A stretch of 64,000 nucleotides of DNA from JANNPJ01 sp965200525 (GTDB taxonomy: Bacteria; Actinomycetota; Actinomycetes; Actinomycetales; Kineosporiaceae): positions 682,001 through 746,000 of the forward strand of contig OZ241368.1 of assembly GCA_965200525.1 (NCBI GenBank). Direction: 5' to 3'. The position numbers and the translations under genes were made by a program. The notes beneath the pieces were generated by a model. The model saw only the letters and a program-made list of their open reading frames with translations, searched no databases and had not been told where the DNA came from. The stretch's first letter is position 1. Every line of letters starts with the position of its first letter. Below, piece by piece: positions 8,108 through 16,227 of this stretch.

Positions 8108-9709
8108 ATGGACTCAGCCCTGAACCTGACCCTTCCGCCGGCCCGCAGACGCGCCGGCACCCTGCGCCGCGCTGCTCTGGTCGCCGGCCTGGCCGCCGCG
8201 AGCCTGGGTGTGGCCGCGTGCGGCGGACCCGCCCTGGCCGGCGCGACGACCCCGTCGGACGCCGCCTCGCCGGCGACCGCAGCCTCGGCCGGTACCGGAT
8301 CGGCCTCACCCGCGGGCAGCACGGCCTCGGCGACCACCCGGCCGAACATCGTCTTCGTGCTCACCGACGACCTGTCGATGAACCTGATCCGGTACATGCC
8401 GCACGTGCAGGCCCTGCAGAAAACCGGGACGACCTTCAGCAACTACACCGTGACCGACTCGCTGTGCTGCCCGTCGCGCTCCTCGATCCTGGCCGGCAAG
8501 TTCCCCCACGACACCGGGGTGTTCACCAACGGCGGCTCGGACGGCGGGTTTCACGTCTTCCACACCCGAGGTGAGGAGAAGGGCACCTTCGCCACCAGCC
8601 TGCAGAAGGCCGGGTACCGCACGGCGATGATGGGCAAGTATCTCAACGGCTACCTGCCCGGAGCGAGCGTGGACGGTGCCGAGAAGTACGTGCCGCCGGG
8701 CTGGGACGAGTGGGACGTGGCCGGCAACGGCTATCCCGAGTTCAACTACAACCTCAACCAGAACCACACGGTCGTGCACCACGGCAAGAAGCCGGCCGAC
8801 TACCTGACCACCGTCCTGACCGGGCGAGGCTCCTCGTTCATCCAGAGCTCGGCAGCGGCCAAGAAGCCGTTCCTGCTGGAGATCGCCACCTTCACCCCGC
8901 ACGCTCCCTACACCCCGGCTCCACGGGACGCCAAAGCCTTCCCGGGCTTGAAGGCTCCGAGGTCGAAGGCGTTTAACACGCTGCCGACCCATGCCCCGGC
9001 CTGGCTGGCCCAGCGAAAGTCGCTGACCGCCAAGGAGAAGAAGCGGATCGACACCGCCTTCCGCAAGCGGGTGCAGGACGTGCAGTCGGTCGACCGGATG
9101 ATCGGCACCCTGCAGACCAGCCTGGCCAAGGCCGGGGTGGCCCGCGACACCGACATCGTGTTCAGCTCCGACAACGGCTACCACCTGGGCGAGTACCGGC
9201 TCAACCCGGGCAAGATGACGGCCTTTGACACAGATATCCACGTGCCCCTCGTGATCTCGGGGCCGGGCGTGCGCCGGGGCCACGTGACCAAGAACGTAGC
9301 CATGAACGTCGACCTGGCCCCAACGTTCGAGACTCTGGCCGGGGTGACGCCGGCCAAGGACGTCGACGGCCACAGCCTCGTCCCGCTGTTGCGCGGCACG
9401 TCGTCGGTCGGCTGGCGAACGGCCGCACTGATCGAGCACCACGGCCCGGACACCGATCGCACCGACCCCGACCTGCCCGCCAAGAACAGCGGGAACCCGC
9501 CCAGCTACGAGGCTCTGCGTACGGCGACCTACACCTACGTCGAATACTCCGACGGGACCAAGGAGTACTACCAGCGCAGCAGCGACCCGTACGAGCTGCA
9601 CAACATCGTCGGCAACCTGTCGACGGCCACCCGGGCCCGACTGCACGCCCAGCTGACCCGGATGAGCACCTGCCACGGCGGCGCGGCCTGCTGGAGTGTC
9701 GCCCGCTGA
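8108..9709 (+). CDS. Lipoprotein arylsulfatase (type I sulfatase)
   Basis: 533 residues. The N-terminus is a lipoprotein signal with lipobox LGVAACG, then a Ser/Ala/Thr-rich linker to about residue 75. The sulfatase domain starts at RPNIVFVLTDDLS (metal Asp pair) and has the formylglycine signature CCPSR with the first Cys (residue 120) as the modified residue, followed by SSILAGKFPHDTG. The second metal site is SDNGYHLGEYRL and a C-terminal VDGHSLVPLLRG block is present. It would hydrolyse sulfate esters at the outer membrane face and needs a formylglycine-generating enzyme encoded elsewhere. Likely acts on sulfated glycans or phenols; substrate not deducible. Confidence 0.92.
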   Translation: MDSALNLTLPPARRRAGTLRRAALVAGLAAASLGVAACGGPALAGATTPSDAASPATAASAGTGSASPAGSTASATTRPNIVFVLTDDLSMNLIRYMPHVQALQKTGTTFSNYTVTDSLCCPSRSSILAGKFPHDTGVFTNGGSDGGFHVFHTRGEEKGTFATSLQKAGYRTAMMGKYLNGYLPGASVDGAEKYVPPGWDEWDVAGNGYPEFNYNLNQNHTVVHHGKKPADYLTTVLTGRGSSFIQSSAAAKKPFLLEIATFTPHAPYTPAPRDAKAFPGLKAPRSKAFNTLPTHAPAWLAQRKSLTAKEKKRIDTAFRKRVQDVQSVDRMIGTLQTSLAKAGVARDTDIVFSSDNGYHLGEYRLNPGKMTAFDTDIHVPLVISGPGVRRGHVTKNVAMNVDLAPTFETLAGVTPAKDVDGHSLVPLLRGTSSVGWRTAALIEHHGPDTDRTDPDLPAKNSGNPPSYEALRTATYTYVEYSDGTKEYYQRSSDPYELHNIVGNLSTATRARLHAQLTRMSTCHGGAACWSVAR

Positions 9710-9735
9710 TCACTGGTATTTGTTTGCGGATTACG

Positions 9736-9774
9736 GCCAGGGCGGGTGGCCCCATTGCTTCCACCCGCCCTGGC
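9736..9774 (+). terminator. Strong hairpin terminator between convergent genes
   Basis: Perfect 14-base arms (GCCAGGGCGGGTGG at 9736-9749 and its complement at 9761-9774) enclose an 11-base loop. It lies 26 bases after the sulfatase stop and before the end of the leftward secreted-protein gene, so it can serve both. No clear T-run follows, as is usual in actinobacteria. Confidence 0.8.
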
Positions 9775-9849
9775 TCCGATCAATGAGAGCGATATTCACG
9801 TCTGACTACCCGGCATTGCCGAAAGTGGGCAGCAGTTCGAGCGACCAAC

Positions 9850-10113
9850 TCAGTCGTCCGCCGCCGGATCCACGTACAGCCACACTTCCGAGCCGGACGT
9901 GTGGCAGAAGTAGTCTGTGATGGCGGCCCACGATTCCAGGTAGTCCCCCTGGTCAGCACAAGCACTGCTTGAACTGTAGGTACCGGCGTACTGGTAACCA
10001 TCCATGAACGGGGGGCCGGATGCAGACGCCAGGCCCGCCGCCCCCGCGACCAACGATCCACTGAATGCCAATGCGGCTATTCCTCGAGCCGCCACCTTCG
10101 TATGCGTGCGCAT
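9850..10113 (-). CDS. Small secreted two-cysteine protein, unknown function
   Basis: 87 residues. Signal peptide: MRTHTKVAARG, hydrophobic IAALAFSGSLVAGAAGLA, cleavage at ASA-SG. The mature part of about 55 residues is aromatic and Tyr/Ser-rich (GYQYAGTYSSSSACAD), holds two cysteines that could form a disulfide, and ends acidic (VDPAADD). GAGGA precedes the ATG. No family recognised; spacing somewhat recalls small secreted inhibitor-like or wall-associated proteins of streptomycetes, a guess only. Its codon use is less GC-rich than its neighbours and its upstream region is strikingly AT-rich with a direct repeat. Confidence 0.72.
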   Translation of the reverse strand: MRTHTKVAARGIAALAFSGSLVAGAAGLASASGPPFMDGYQYAGTYSSSSACADQGDYLESWAAITDYFCHTSGSEVWLYVDPAADD

Positions 10114-10185
10114 TGTATGTCCTCTATTTCTTTTGGCGTCGATATCTACGACTTCGACGTTAGTACGCATAAGTCCTAGTTGCAA

Positions 10186-10219
10186 CAATTGTACTTGTAA
10201 AGCAATTCTATTTGTAAAG
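10186..10219. repeat. 17-bp tandem direct repeat in AT-rich promoter island
   Basis: Two adjacent 17-base units, CAATTGTACTTGTAAAG (10186-10202) and CAATTCTATTTGTAAAG (10203-10219), match at 15 positions. They sit within roughly 110 bases of unusually low GC upstream of the small secreted protein gene. Direct repeats at this spacing often bind an activator or a stepwise-binding regulator. On the minus strand the motif TTTACAA recurs once per unit. Confidence 0.65.
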
Positions 10220-10289
10220 AAGACACATAAACAATAGTGCGGGCGATGATGCCACAGCTCCTCGTTACACGTCTGGTGAGCAAGACGAA

Positions 10290-11546
10290 TCAACCGGCCA
10301 GTTCGAGCGTCACGTCGCCGCCCTGCGGGTCGGCGTCCGCCACCAGAGCCCAGGGAGCCCGGAACACCCGACCCGGCGCGGCCGGCCACAGCACCCGGCG
10401 CTCCCCGATCACCGCACCTCCTTGAACGGCCCGAACTCGCGGGAACCGGTGGTACTCCTCGACCCACAGCAGCAGCTGGTCCCGGCTCGCCCGGCCACCT
10501 TCGGCGTCCAGGAACTGGGGGGCCACCCACCGGAAGGGCGCCGCGGCCCGAATCCGCACGCCGGCCGGGCGCTCTCGGGGATCGCTCAGCCACTGCCGCA
10601 CCGCGGCGGCGACGTGCCTACCGTCGAGCGCCGCGCCGTCCGCGGTGTCGACCGGGTGAATCAGGTTGCCGGCCGCGAACACTCCGGGCCGGCTGGTGCG
10701 CAGGCCGGCATCGACCAGCGGGCCCCGGGTGGCCGCGTCCATGCTCAGGCCGCCGGAGCGGGCCAGTTCGTGATCGGGGATCCAGTCTCCGGTGGTGACC
10801 ACGGTGTCGCAATCGATCGTCCGGCGCCGGCCGGTGTCGAGGTGTTCCACCACCACCGACGTCACCCGCTCACGGCCGTTGACGGCGACCACCCGGGTTC
10901 GGGTCAGGATCGGGCTACGCAGCAGCGCCCGTCCGGCCAGTCGGAACGCCAGGTACGCCTCGGCACGGGGATACGTGCTGGTCATGGCCACGGTCGCGCA
11001 CCCGGCGGCGCGCAGGGTCAGCACCGCCGAGAAGCTGACCAGCTCCGCGCCGACCACCACCGCCCGGGAGCCGACCGAGGCGTGCCGCAGATGCACCAGG
11101 TTCTGCAACTGGCCGGTGGTGTAGACCCCGGCCGGCCGGTCCCCCGGGATCAGCCGGGCCGGGCGGGGGCGCTCGCGAGCCCCGGTGGCCAGCACCACGG
11201 CCTCGGCCTGCACCACGCGCCGTCCTCGCGGTGACGTGACCTGAAGCCGCCGGTCGCCGGACCAGCCGGTGACCATCGCCTCGGTCTCCAGCCGCACCCC
11301 GGCGTCCCGGGCCGAGGCGGTCAGCCGGCGGGCGTAGGCGGGCCCGGAGACGAACCGCCTCAGGTCGCGGACGCCGTAGCCCAGATGATCGCTGTGCCGC
11401 GGGATTCCGCCGGTCTCGGCCTCACGTTCGATCAGCACGACCGGCCCGTCGCCCAGCCGGGCCAGATGGGCGGCGGCGGTCAGGCCGGCCGGGCCACCAC
11501 CGACCACGGCCACCCGCACCTGATCCACACCGTCGATCTCACTCAT
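10290..11546 (-). CDS. NAD(P)/FAD-dependent oxidoreductase (GlpB/HcnB-like)
   Basis: 418 residues. N-terminal FAD-binding Rossmann motif VAVVGGGPAGLTAAAHLA (about 11-28), the ATG motif VVLATGARERPRPARL, a second dinucleotide segment AVVVGAELVSFSAVL and a C-terminal FAD-contact GVFAAGNLIHPVDTADGAALDGR. This is the pyridine nucleotide-disulfide-like half that accompanies GlpA-type dehydrogenases in glycerol operons. Its ATG overlaps the end of the preceding gene by 8 bases, so it is the third gene of an operon with the dehydrogenase and kinase, probably passing electrons from glycerol-3-phosphate oxidation. Peripheral or cytoplasmic. Confidence 0.88.
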   Translation of the reverse strand: MSEIDGVDQVRVAVVGGGPAGLTAAAHLARLGDGPVVLIEREAETGGIPRHSDHLGYGVRDLRRFVSGPAYARRLTASARDAGVRLETEAMVTGWSGDRRLQVTSPRGRRVVQAEAVVLATGARERPRPARLIPGDRPAGVYTTGQLQNLVHLRHASVGSRAVVVGAELVSFSAVLTLRAAGCATVAMTSTYPRAEAYLAFRLAGRALLRSPILTRTRVVAVNGRERVTSVVVEHLDTGRRRTIDCDTVVTTGDWIPDHELARSGGLSMDAATRGPLVDAGLRTSRPGVFAAGNLIHPVDTADGAALDGRHVAAAVRQWLSDPRERPAGVRIRAAAPFRWVAPQFLDAEGGRASRDQLLLWVEEYHRFPRVRAVQGGAVIGERRVLWPAAPGRVFRAPWALVADADPQGGDVTLELAG

Positions 11547-12969
11547 GGCCGGCCTCCAGCACCGCGACCACGCTCGCCCCGCAGTAGAAGCCCTGGCACC
11601 GCCCGTTCATCACCCGGGTCCGGCGGCGCAGGCCGTCGAGATCGACCGGCGGAACGGTCGAAAGGACGGCGTCCCTCAGCTCTCCGGCGGTCACCCGCTC
11701 GCAGAAGCACACGATCCGCCCGTACTGCGGATCAGCGGCGATCCGCTCGCCGTCCTGGTAGGGCCGCAGACCGGCCTCGCCGAGGTTCGGCATCCGGGGC
11801 GGGTCAGGCAGGTCCTCGCGACGGCTCAGGTCGAGGTCGCTGCCCTCGAGCAGACCGAGGACGTGCTCGGCGATGGCCAGGCTCGCGGTCAGCCCGGTCG
11901 AGCGAATGCCGCCGACCAGCAGGTACCGCTGGTCGGGGTCGAGCTCGATCAGGTAGTCGTCCTGGTCGATGGCTGCCCGCAGGCCGGCGTAGGCCGCGGT
12001 GACCTCCTCGTCCAGCAGGGCCGGCATCAGGGCCCGGCCCTTGCCGAGCAGGAACTCGAACCCCTCCTCCGACGTGCCGGTCGCGCTGCGGTCCTGGAGG
12101 TTCTGCGAGGTCGGCCCGAGCATCACGTTGCCGTAGATGGTCGGGCTCAGCAGCACCCCCTTGCCCCGGGACGACGGGACCGGCAGCACGATGCACGGCA
12201 CCAGAGGCCGGGCCAGCTTGTCGAACACCAGCAGCTCGCCCCGGCGCGGTGTGACCGTGAAGCGCTGGTGGCCGAACTTGGCGTCGAGCTCGTCGGCCCC
12301 CAGGCCGGCGGCATTGATCACCCAGCGGGCCCGGATCTCGCCGGTCGCGGTGTGCAAAGTGGTGGGGCCCGGCGACCCGGACGATGCCGGTCGCGTGACG
12401 TCGCCGACCGTGGCCCTCCGATGCAGCTGCGCGCCGCGCCGGACGGCGTCGGTGGCCAGGGCCAGGTTGGTGGTCCAGGTGCAGGTGATCGACTCCCCGG
12501 GCACGGTGAGGCCGGCCAGAGCGCCGGGCCCGAGGTCCGGCACCCGCCGGTAGACCTCGTCGGCCCCGACGATCCGGCACTCCTGGTACCCGTTGCGCTC
12601 GGCCTTGGCCTTCAGCCCGGCCAGAGCCTGCCGCTCCTCGTCGTTCCAGGCGACCAGCAGGGCCCCGACCGGCTCGACCGGGATGCCGGTCTGCGCGGCG
12701 TACCGGCTCAGCAGGTCGTACCCGCGGGCTACCAGCCGCGACTCCAGGGTGCCCGGCGTGGCGTCGAAACCGGTGTGCAGGATGGCCGTGTTGGCCTTGC
12801 TGGTGCCGTCCCCGACGTCGGCGCGGCCCTCGACCAGGGCGACGTCGAGGGAGGTGGCGGCCAGCTCCCGGGCGATGGCCGAGCCGACCAGCCCGGCGCC
12901 GACCACCGCGACGTCGTACACCGGCGGCCGAGACCGGTTCGGGGGCAACGACATCGAGGCGGCCTTCAT
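11539..12969 (-). CDS. FAD-dependent glycerol-3-phosphate dehydrogenase-like protein (GlpA type)
   Basis: 476 residues. A DAO-type FAD domain opens with VAVVGAGLVGSAIARELA (about 20-37) and contains the GTSKANTAILHTGFDA block typical of GlpA/L2HGDH relatives and the RSTGLTASLAIAEHV FAD-contact near the end. The C-terminus has a BFD-like [2Fe-2S] region, CFCERV ... GRCQGFYCGA, four cysteines. Start taken at ATG 12969, which overlaps the kinase stop by 4 bases (ATGA). Context strongly suggests oxidation of glycerol-3-phosphate to dihydroxyacetone phosphate after the kinase step; L-2-hydroxyglutarate oxidase is the alternative. Confidence 0.88.
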   Translation of the reverse strand: MKAASMSLPPNRSRPPVYDVAVVGAGLVGSAIARELAATSLDVALVEGRADVGDGTSKANTAILHTGFDATPGTLESRLVARGYDLLSRYAAQTGIPVEPVGALLVAWNDEERQALAGLKAKAERNGYQECRIVGADEVYRRVPDLGPGALAGLTVPGESITCTWTTNLALATDAVRRGAQLHRRATVGDVTRPASSGSPGPTTLHTATGEIRARWVINAAGLGADELDAKFGHQRFTVTPRRGELLVFDKLARPLVPCIVLPVPSSRGKGVLLSPTIYGNVMLGPTSQNLQDRSATGTSEEGFEFLLGKGRALMPALLDEEVTAAYAGLRAAIDQDDYLIELDPDQRYLLVGGIRSTGLTASLAIAEHVLGLLEGSDLDLSRREDLPDPPRMPNLGEAGLRPYQDGERIAADPQYGRIVCFCERVTAGELRDAVLSTVPPVDLDGLRRRTRVMNGRCQGFYCGASVVAVLEAGHE

Positions 12970-14408
12970 CGGGCGTCCGGTGAGGACGACGTGACGGCGT
13001 CGGCGGCCCGCCGCCAGCGGCTCATCTGGTCGGCCGCGCGATCGGCCGACCACAGCGGCTGATAGGTGTGAACCGGGCTCCAGGAGCCGACCACCTCGGC
13101 CGGCGACCGGCCCGGCTCGAGCGCCAACCGGGCGCAGGCGGCAGCCCCGAGCGCGGTCGCGTGCGGCGAAGGGTAGACGTCGACCGGCAGCTGGGCCAGG
13201 TCGGCCTGGGCCTGCATCAGCACGGCCGAGCGGGTCAGTCCGCCGTCCACCCGCAGCCGGGTCAGGGGCCGGCCCAGGTCGTGGGCGACCAGCTCGCTCA
13301 GGGCCGTGACCTGGGCCGCGATCCCGTCGATCAGGGCGCGGACCAGCTGGGCCCGGCCCGTGCCGAGCCGCATCCCGGTGAAGGACGCCGTGGCCTCGGC
13401 GTCCCACCACGGGGCGGCCAGCCCGGCCAGGGCCGGCACGCACAGCACCCCGCCGGCGTCGTCCGCCTCGCCCGCGACGGCGTCCAGCTGGTCGGCCGCG
13501 GGGACCAGGCCGAGGTCGACGGCCCAGCGCACGGCCGAGCCGGCGGTGTAGACCTGCCCGTCGGCGCAGTACGACGTCCGGCCGGCCAGGGTCCAGGCGA
13601 TCGAGGTGGTCAGCCCGGCGCTCGAGCGGGTGGCGGTCGGCCCCAGCTGGGCCAGCAGGAAGGCGCCGGTGCCGTACGTGCACTTCGCCGTCCCCGGCTC
13701 GAGGCAGTTCTCGGCCAGCAGCGCGGCCTGCTGGTCCACGATCAGGCCGGTCACCGGGATCCGGCCGCCGAACAGCTCCGTCTCGCCGACCACGGCGTCG
13801 CTGTCGACGATCGTGGGCAGTTCCTCGTCAGCGAGGTCGAACAGGTCGAGCAGCTCCTGGTCCCAGGCTCCGGTGTCGAGGTCGAGCAGCAGCGAGCGCC
13901 CGGCCGTGGACCGGTCGGTCACGAAGGCCCCGCACAGGCGGTGCACCAGCCAGCTGTCGGTGGTGGTGACCACGCCCTCGGTGGTCAGGTGCTCGCGGAT
14001 CCAGCGCAGCTTCGGGGCGGAGAAGTACGGGTCCAGCACCAGCCCGGTCCGCCGGGCCACCCACTCGGCGGCAGCAGCACGAGCGGCACACACCGATTCG
14101 GCCCGCCGGTCCTGCCAGACGACGGCCGGGGTCAGGGGGCGGCCGGTGGCGCGGTCCCAGGCCAGCACGGTCTCGCCCTGGTTGGCCAGCGCGAGCGCGC
14201 CGACCGGCACGCCGGCCCCGGCGATCGCCCGGCGTCCGGCGCTCAGGACGGAGTCCCAGAGTGACTCCGGGTCCTGCTCGACGCCGCCGTCGGCGCGGTA
14301 GGTCGGCCGCAGCGCCTGCTCGGCCAGGAACAGGGCCTGGCCCGCGCCGTCCACGACGACGGCCTTGGTACCGGAGGTCCCCTGGTCGATGGCCAGGACG
14401 TAGGTCAT
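12966..14408 (-). CDS. glpK: FGGY family carbohydrate kinase, probable glycerol kinase
   Basis: 480 residues, slightly short of the usual 495-510 for glycerol kinase. Seen: ATP-binding IDQGTSGTKAVV near the start (canonical glycerol kinase has QGTTSSR), ANQGETVLAWDRATG, VVWQDRRAE, the VDQQAALLAENCLEPGTAKCTYGTGAFLL block that is diagnostic for glycerol kinases, and the C-terminal FGGY region RVDGGLTRSAVLMQAQADL. It phosphorylates glycerol (or a close polyol) in the cytoplasm. Start at ATG 14408 gives MTYVLAIDQGT; an upstream ATG would add 19 unlikely residues. First gene of a three-gene operon with two FAD enzymes. No uptake facilitator is nearby. Confidence 0.88.
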   Translation of the reverse strand: MTYVLAIDQGTSGTKAVVVDGAGQALFLAEQALRPTYRADGGVEQDPESLWDSVLSAGRRAIAGAGVPVGALALANQGETVLAWDRATGRPLTPAVVWQDRRAESVCAARAAAAEWVARRTGLVLDPYFSAPKLRWIREHLTTEGVVTTTDSWLVHRLCGAFVTDRSTAGRSLLLDLDTGAWDQELLDLFDLADEELPTIVDSDAVVGETELFGGRIPVTGLIVDQQAALLAENCLEPGTAKCTYGTGAFLLAQLGPTATRSSAGLTTSIAWTLAGRTSYCADGQVYTAGSAVRWAVDLGLVPAADQLDAVAGEADDAGGVLCVPALAGLAAPWWDAEATASFTGMRLGTGRAQLVRALIDGIAAQVTALSELVAHDLGRPLTRLRVDGGLTRSAVLMQAQADLAQLPVDVYPSPHATALGAAACARLALEPGRSPAEVVGSWSPVHTYQPLWSADRAADQMSRWRRAADAVTSSSPDAR

Positions 14409-14531
14409 GTCGGCCAGGATCGCAGCCGAGTGGTGAGCGTCTGTCAGGGGGCAGGCCCACCGCAACGGGTCACTTCGGTGCGCCCTGGGCGCAGACCATC
14501 ACCCCGCTGATCCGGGGCAGCGACTTGGCTA

Positions 14532-14551
14532 ATATCAATGTTGCTTGATAT
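14532..14551. promoter_or_regulatory. Perfect ArsR-type operator upstream of SRPBCC/ArsR operon
   Basis: ATATCAA and TTGATAT form perfect 7-base arms around the spacer TGTTGC, nine bases before the ATG of the SRPBCC gene. The dyad and its AT-rich character match operators bound by ArsR proteins of SRPBCC/ArsR pairs. Placement would block RNA polymerase or ribosome entry, so autorepression by the downstream ArsR protein is likely. Confidence 0.7.
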
Positions 14552-14560
14552 AAAGAGTTC

Positions 14561-15178
14561 ATGTTCACACCTGCCGACCACCTGGGCGCGGTCGAGCGCT
14601 CCCTCACCACCACGACCCGCGACGGCCGGTCGATGCACGTGCTGACCGTGAGCCGCACCTACGAGGCGGCTCCGGACGAGGTCTGGGCGGCGCTGACCAC
14701 GCCCGAACGCCTGCCCCGCTGGTTCCTGCCGGTGTCCGGAGACCTCAAGGTCGGCGGCCGGTACCAGCTGGAGGGCAACGCCGGCGGCGAGATCCTCGCC
14801 TGCGAGCCGGGCCGGCACCTGTCGATCAGCTGGATCTTCGGCGAGCAGGAGTCCTGGGTCGAGGTCATGCTCTCCGGTGCCGACGAGCGCACCGAGCTGC
14901 GCCTGCAGCACACCCTGCCGACCGACGCCCACTGGGAGCAGTTCGGCCCCGGCGCCGTCGGCATCGGCTGGGAACTGGGTCTGATGGGGCTGGCCGAGCA
15001 CCTCGCCGACGCCACGTTCACCCCGCCCCCGCCGGACCAGCTGCCCGATCTGAGCGACTACATGAAGCAGAGCAGCTCGGGCTGGGGCGAGACCGACATC
15101 GCCGCGGGCACCGACCCGGAGCAGGCCCGGGCCGCGGCCGGGCGGTGCCTGGCGGCCTACACCGGTTCGCCGCAATAG
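14561..15178 (+). CDS. SRPBCC/AHSA1 family protein
   Basis: 205 residues; the AHSA1-like START fold covers about 25-160: HVLTVSRTYEAAPDEVWAALTTPERLPRWF is the family hallmark, followed by GGRYQLEGNAGGEILACEPGRH strands and WELGLMGLAEHL in the C-terminal helix. These proteins bind lipids or small hydrophobic ligands and pair with ArsR regulators; their chemistry is mostly unknown. The gene is 3 bases from the ArsR gene, and a perfect palindrome precedes it, so the pair is a self-regulated two-gene unit. Confidence 0.88.
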   Translation: MFTPADHLGAVERSLTTTTRDGRSMHVLTVSRTYEAAPDEVWAALTTPERLPRWFLPVSGDLKVGGRYQLEGNAGGEILACEPGRHLSISWIFGEQESWVEVMLSGADERTELRLQHTLPTDAHWEQFGPGAVGIGWELGLMGLAEHLADATFTPPPPDQLPDLSDYMKQSSSGWGETDIAAGTDPEQARAAAGRCLAAYTGSPQ

Positions 15179-15181
15179 CCC

Positions 15182-15517
15182 GTGCACGCCTTCGACGTGC
15201 TCGGAGATCCGGTGCGACGGCGCATCCTCGAACTTCTTGCCGACGGCGAGCAGAGCTCCGGCGACGTGGTCGCGGTGATCTCGCACGAGTTCGGCATCGG
15301 CCAGCCCGCCGTCTCGATGCAGTTGCGGGTGCTGCGCGACAACGGCTTCACGTCGGTGCGCCCCCAGGGCACGCGGCGGATCTACGCCCTCGAGACGGCG
15401 CCGATGGCCGAGGCCGACGCCTGGCTGAGCCGGTTCCGCCGCTTCTGGGAACAGCACCTCGATGCCCTGGACACCGAGATCCGGCGCGGCCGGCGGGTTG
15501 CGCCCGACCACGACTGA
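15182..15517 (+). CDS. ArsR family winged-helix regulator
   Basis: 111 residues. Starts FDVLGDPVRRRILELLADGEQSSGDVV (helices 1-2), recognition region IGQPAVSMQLRVLRDNGFTSVR, wing PQGTRRIYALE, then a C-terminal helix WLSRFRRFWEQHLDAL typical of ArsR proteins paired with AHSA1/SRPBCC partners. No metal-sensing cysteines. GTG start 3 bases after the partner's stop. Likely represses the operator at 14532-14551. Confidence 0.9.
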   Translation: MHAFDVLGDPVRRRILELLADGEQSSGDVVAVISHEFGIGQPAVSMQLRVLRDNGFTSVRPQGTRRIYALETAPMAEADAWLSRFRRFWEQHLDALDTEIRRGRRVAPDHD

Positions 15518-15582
15518 GGCACCGGCCAGCGCAGGCCTCAAATGCGCACGGCCGTTCGATCCGATGTGGGTAGGGTCACCGG

Positions 15583-16110
15583 GTGACGATCGAGATCCGT
15601 GACTACGACCCGAATTGGCCGGCTCTGGCCGTCGAAGCCATCGACGAGGTGATCGGTGCGCTGCCGCGCGGCGTGATCACCGTGGCCGAGCACATCGGCA
15701 GTACCTCGGTGCCGGGCCTGGCCGCCAAAGCGGTAATCGACCTCATGGCCGCCACCGACGACCTGGACACGGTGACGGCGCACGAGCCGGTACTCCAGAA
15801 GCTGGGCTATCGCCTGGTCGAGACGGGCATGGTCGAGCGCCTGCTGTACCGGCGCGAGGGCGACGTCGCCTACCACCTGCACGTTGTCACCACGGACTCC
15901 TGGGACACCCGCAACGAGCGATTGATGAGTGATCACCTGCGCCGGCATCCGGCCGACCGCGACGAGTACGCCGCCCTCAAGCGCGACCTGGCCGGGTCGA
16001 CCGCTGACGGTCTTGCCTACACCAGGGGCAAGACGGCCTTGATCCAGCGCATCACCGACGCGGCCCGCGCCGATCGCGGCCTGCCGTCCGTCAACGTGTG
16101 GGAGGACTGA
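15583..16110 (+). CDS. GrpB family (UPF0157) nucleotidyltransferase-fold protein
   Basis: 175 residues, full length for the family. The signature EHIGSTSVPGLAAKAVIDL (about 38-56) contains the GS and D-x-x that correspond to a nucleotidyltransferase active site, with YHLHVVTTDSWDTRNE further on. The biochemical role of GrpB proteins is not settled. Start is GTG 15583, directly followed by the family N-terminus IEIRDYDPNWP. It stands alone; the MFS remnant is convergent downstream. Confidence 0.9.
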   Translation: MTIEIRDYDPNWPALAVEAIDEVIGALPRGVITVAEHIGSTSVPGLAAKAVIDLMAATDDLDTVTAHEPVLQKLGYRLVETGMVERLLYRREGDVAYHLHVVTTDSWDTRNERLMSDHLRRHPADRDEYAALKRDLAGSTADGLAYTRGKTALIQRITDAARADRGLPSVNVWED

Positions 16111-16134
16111 GTTCAGCTTCCTCACCGGCAACCG

Positions 16135-16227
16135 AGCGGTCAGGTAGAGCCCGCTGCCGATCGTGTACACGAAGTTCGAGGCGGCCAGCACCCGCTGAGG
16201 ACCGGGCGGCGGGATCAGGTGAGACAT
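16135..16227 (-). pseudogene. 5' remnant of an MFS transporter gene
   Basis: From ATG 16227, which still has a good ribosome site (GGAG at 8 bases), 31 codons read like the N-terminus and first membrane helix of a major facilitator transporter (PGPQRVLAASNFVYTIGSGLYLTA). After Ala the expected rest of helix 1 is gone and unrelated codons run into the GrpB gene on the other strand. About 370 residues are missing, so this is a truncated relic. Confidence 0.55.

Noticed and set aside
6804..8309. A 501-codon minus-strand ORF opposite the FG-GAP gene
   Set aside because: It merely mirrors the repetitive FG-GAP codons; the plus strand has a signal peptide and family motifs.
8306..9676. A 456-codon minus-strand ORF opposite the sulfatase
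   Set aside because: The sulfatase signature and metal sites are on the plus strand; the antisense frame lacks any motif.
10004..10237. A plus-strand ORF through the AT-rich island with several cysteines
   Set aside because: It overlaps the signal-peptide gene on the other strand, whose start, ribosome site and secretion signal are convincing.
11545..13062. A 505-codon plus-strand ORF opposite the glycerol-3-phosphate dehydrogenase gene
   Set aside because: It is antisense to clear FAD-enzyme and kinase frames, has no domain pattern and is rich in Gly, Pro, Arg and Gln as expected of a GC-driven shadow frame.
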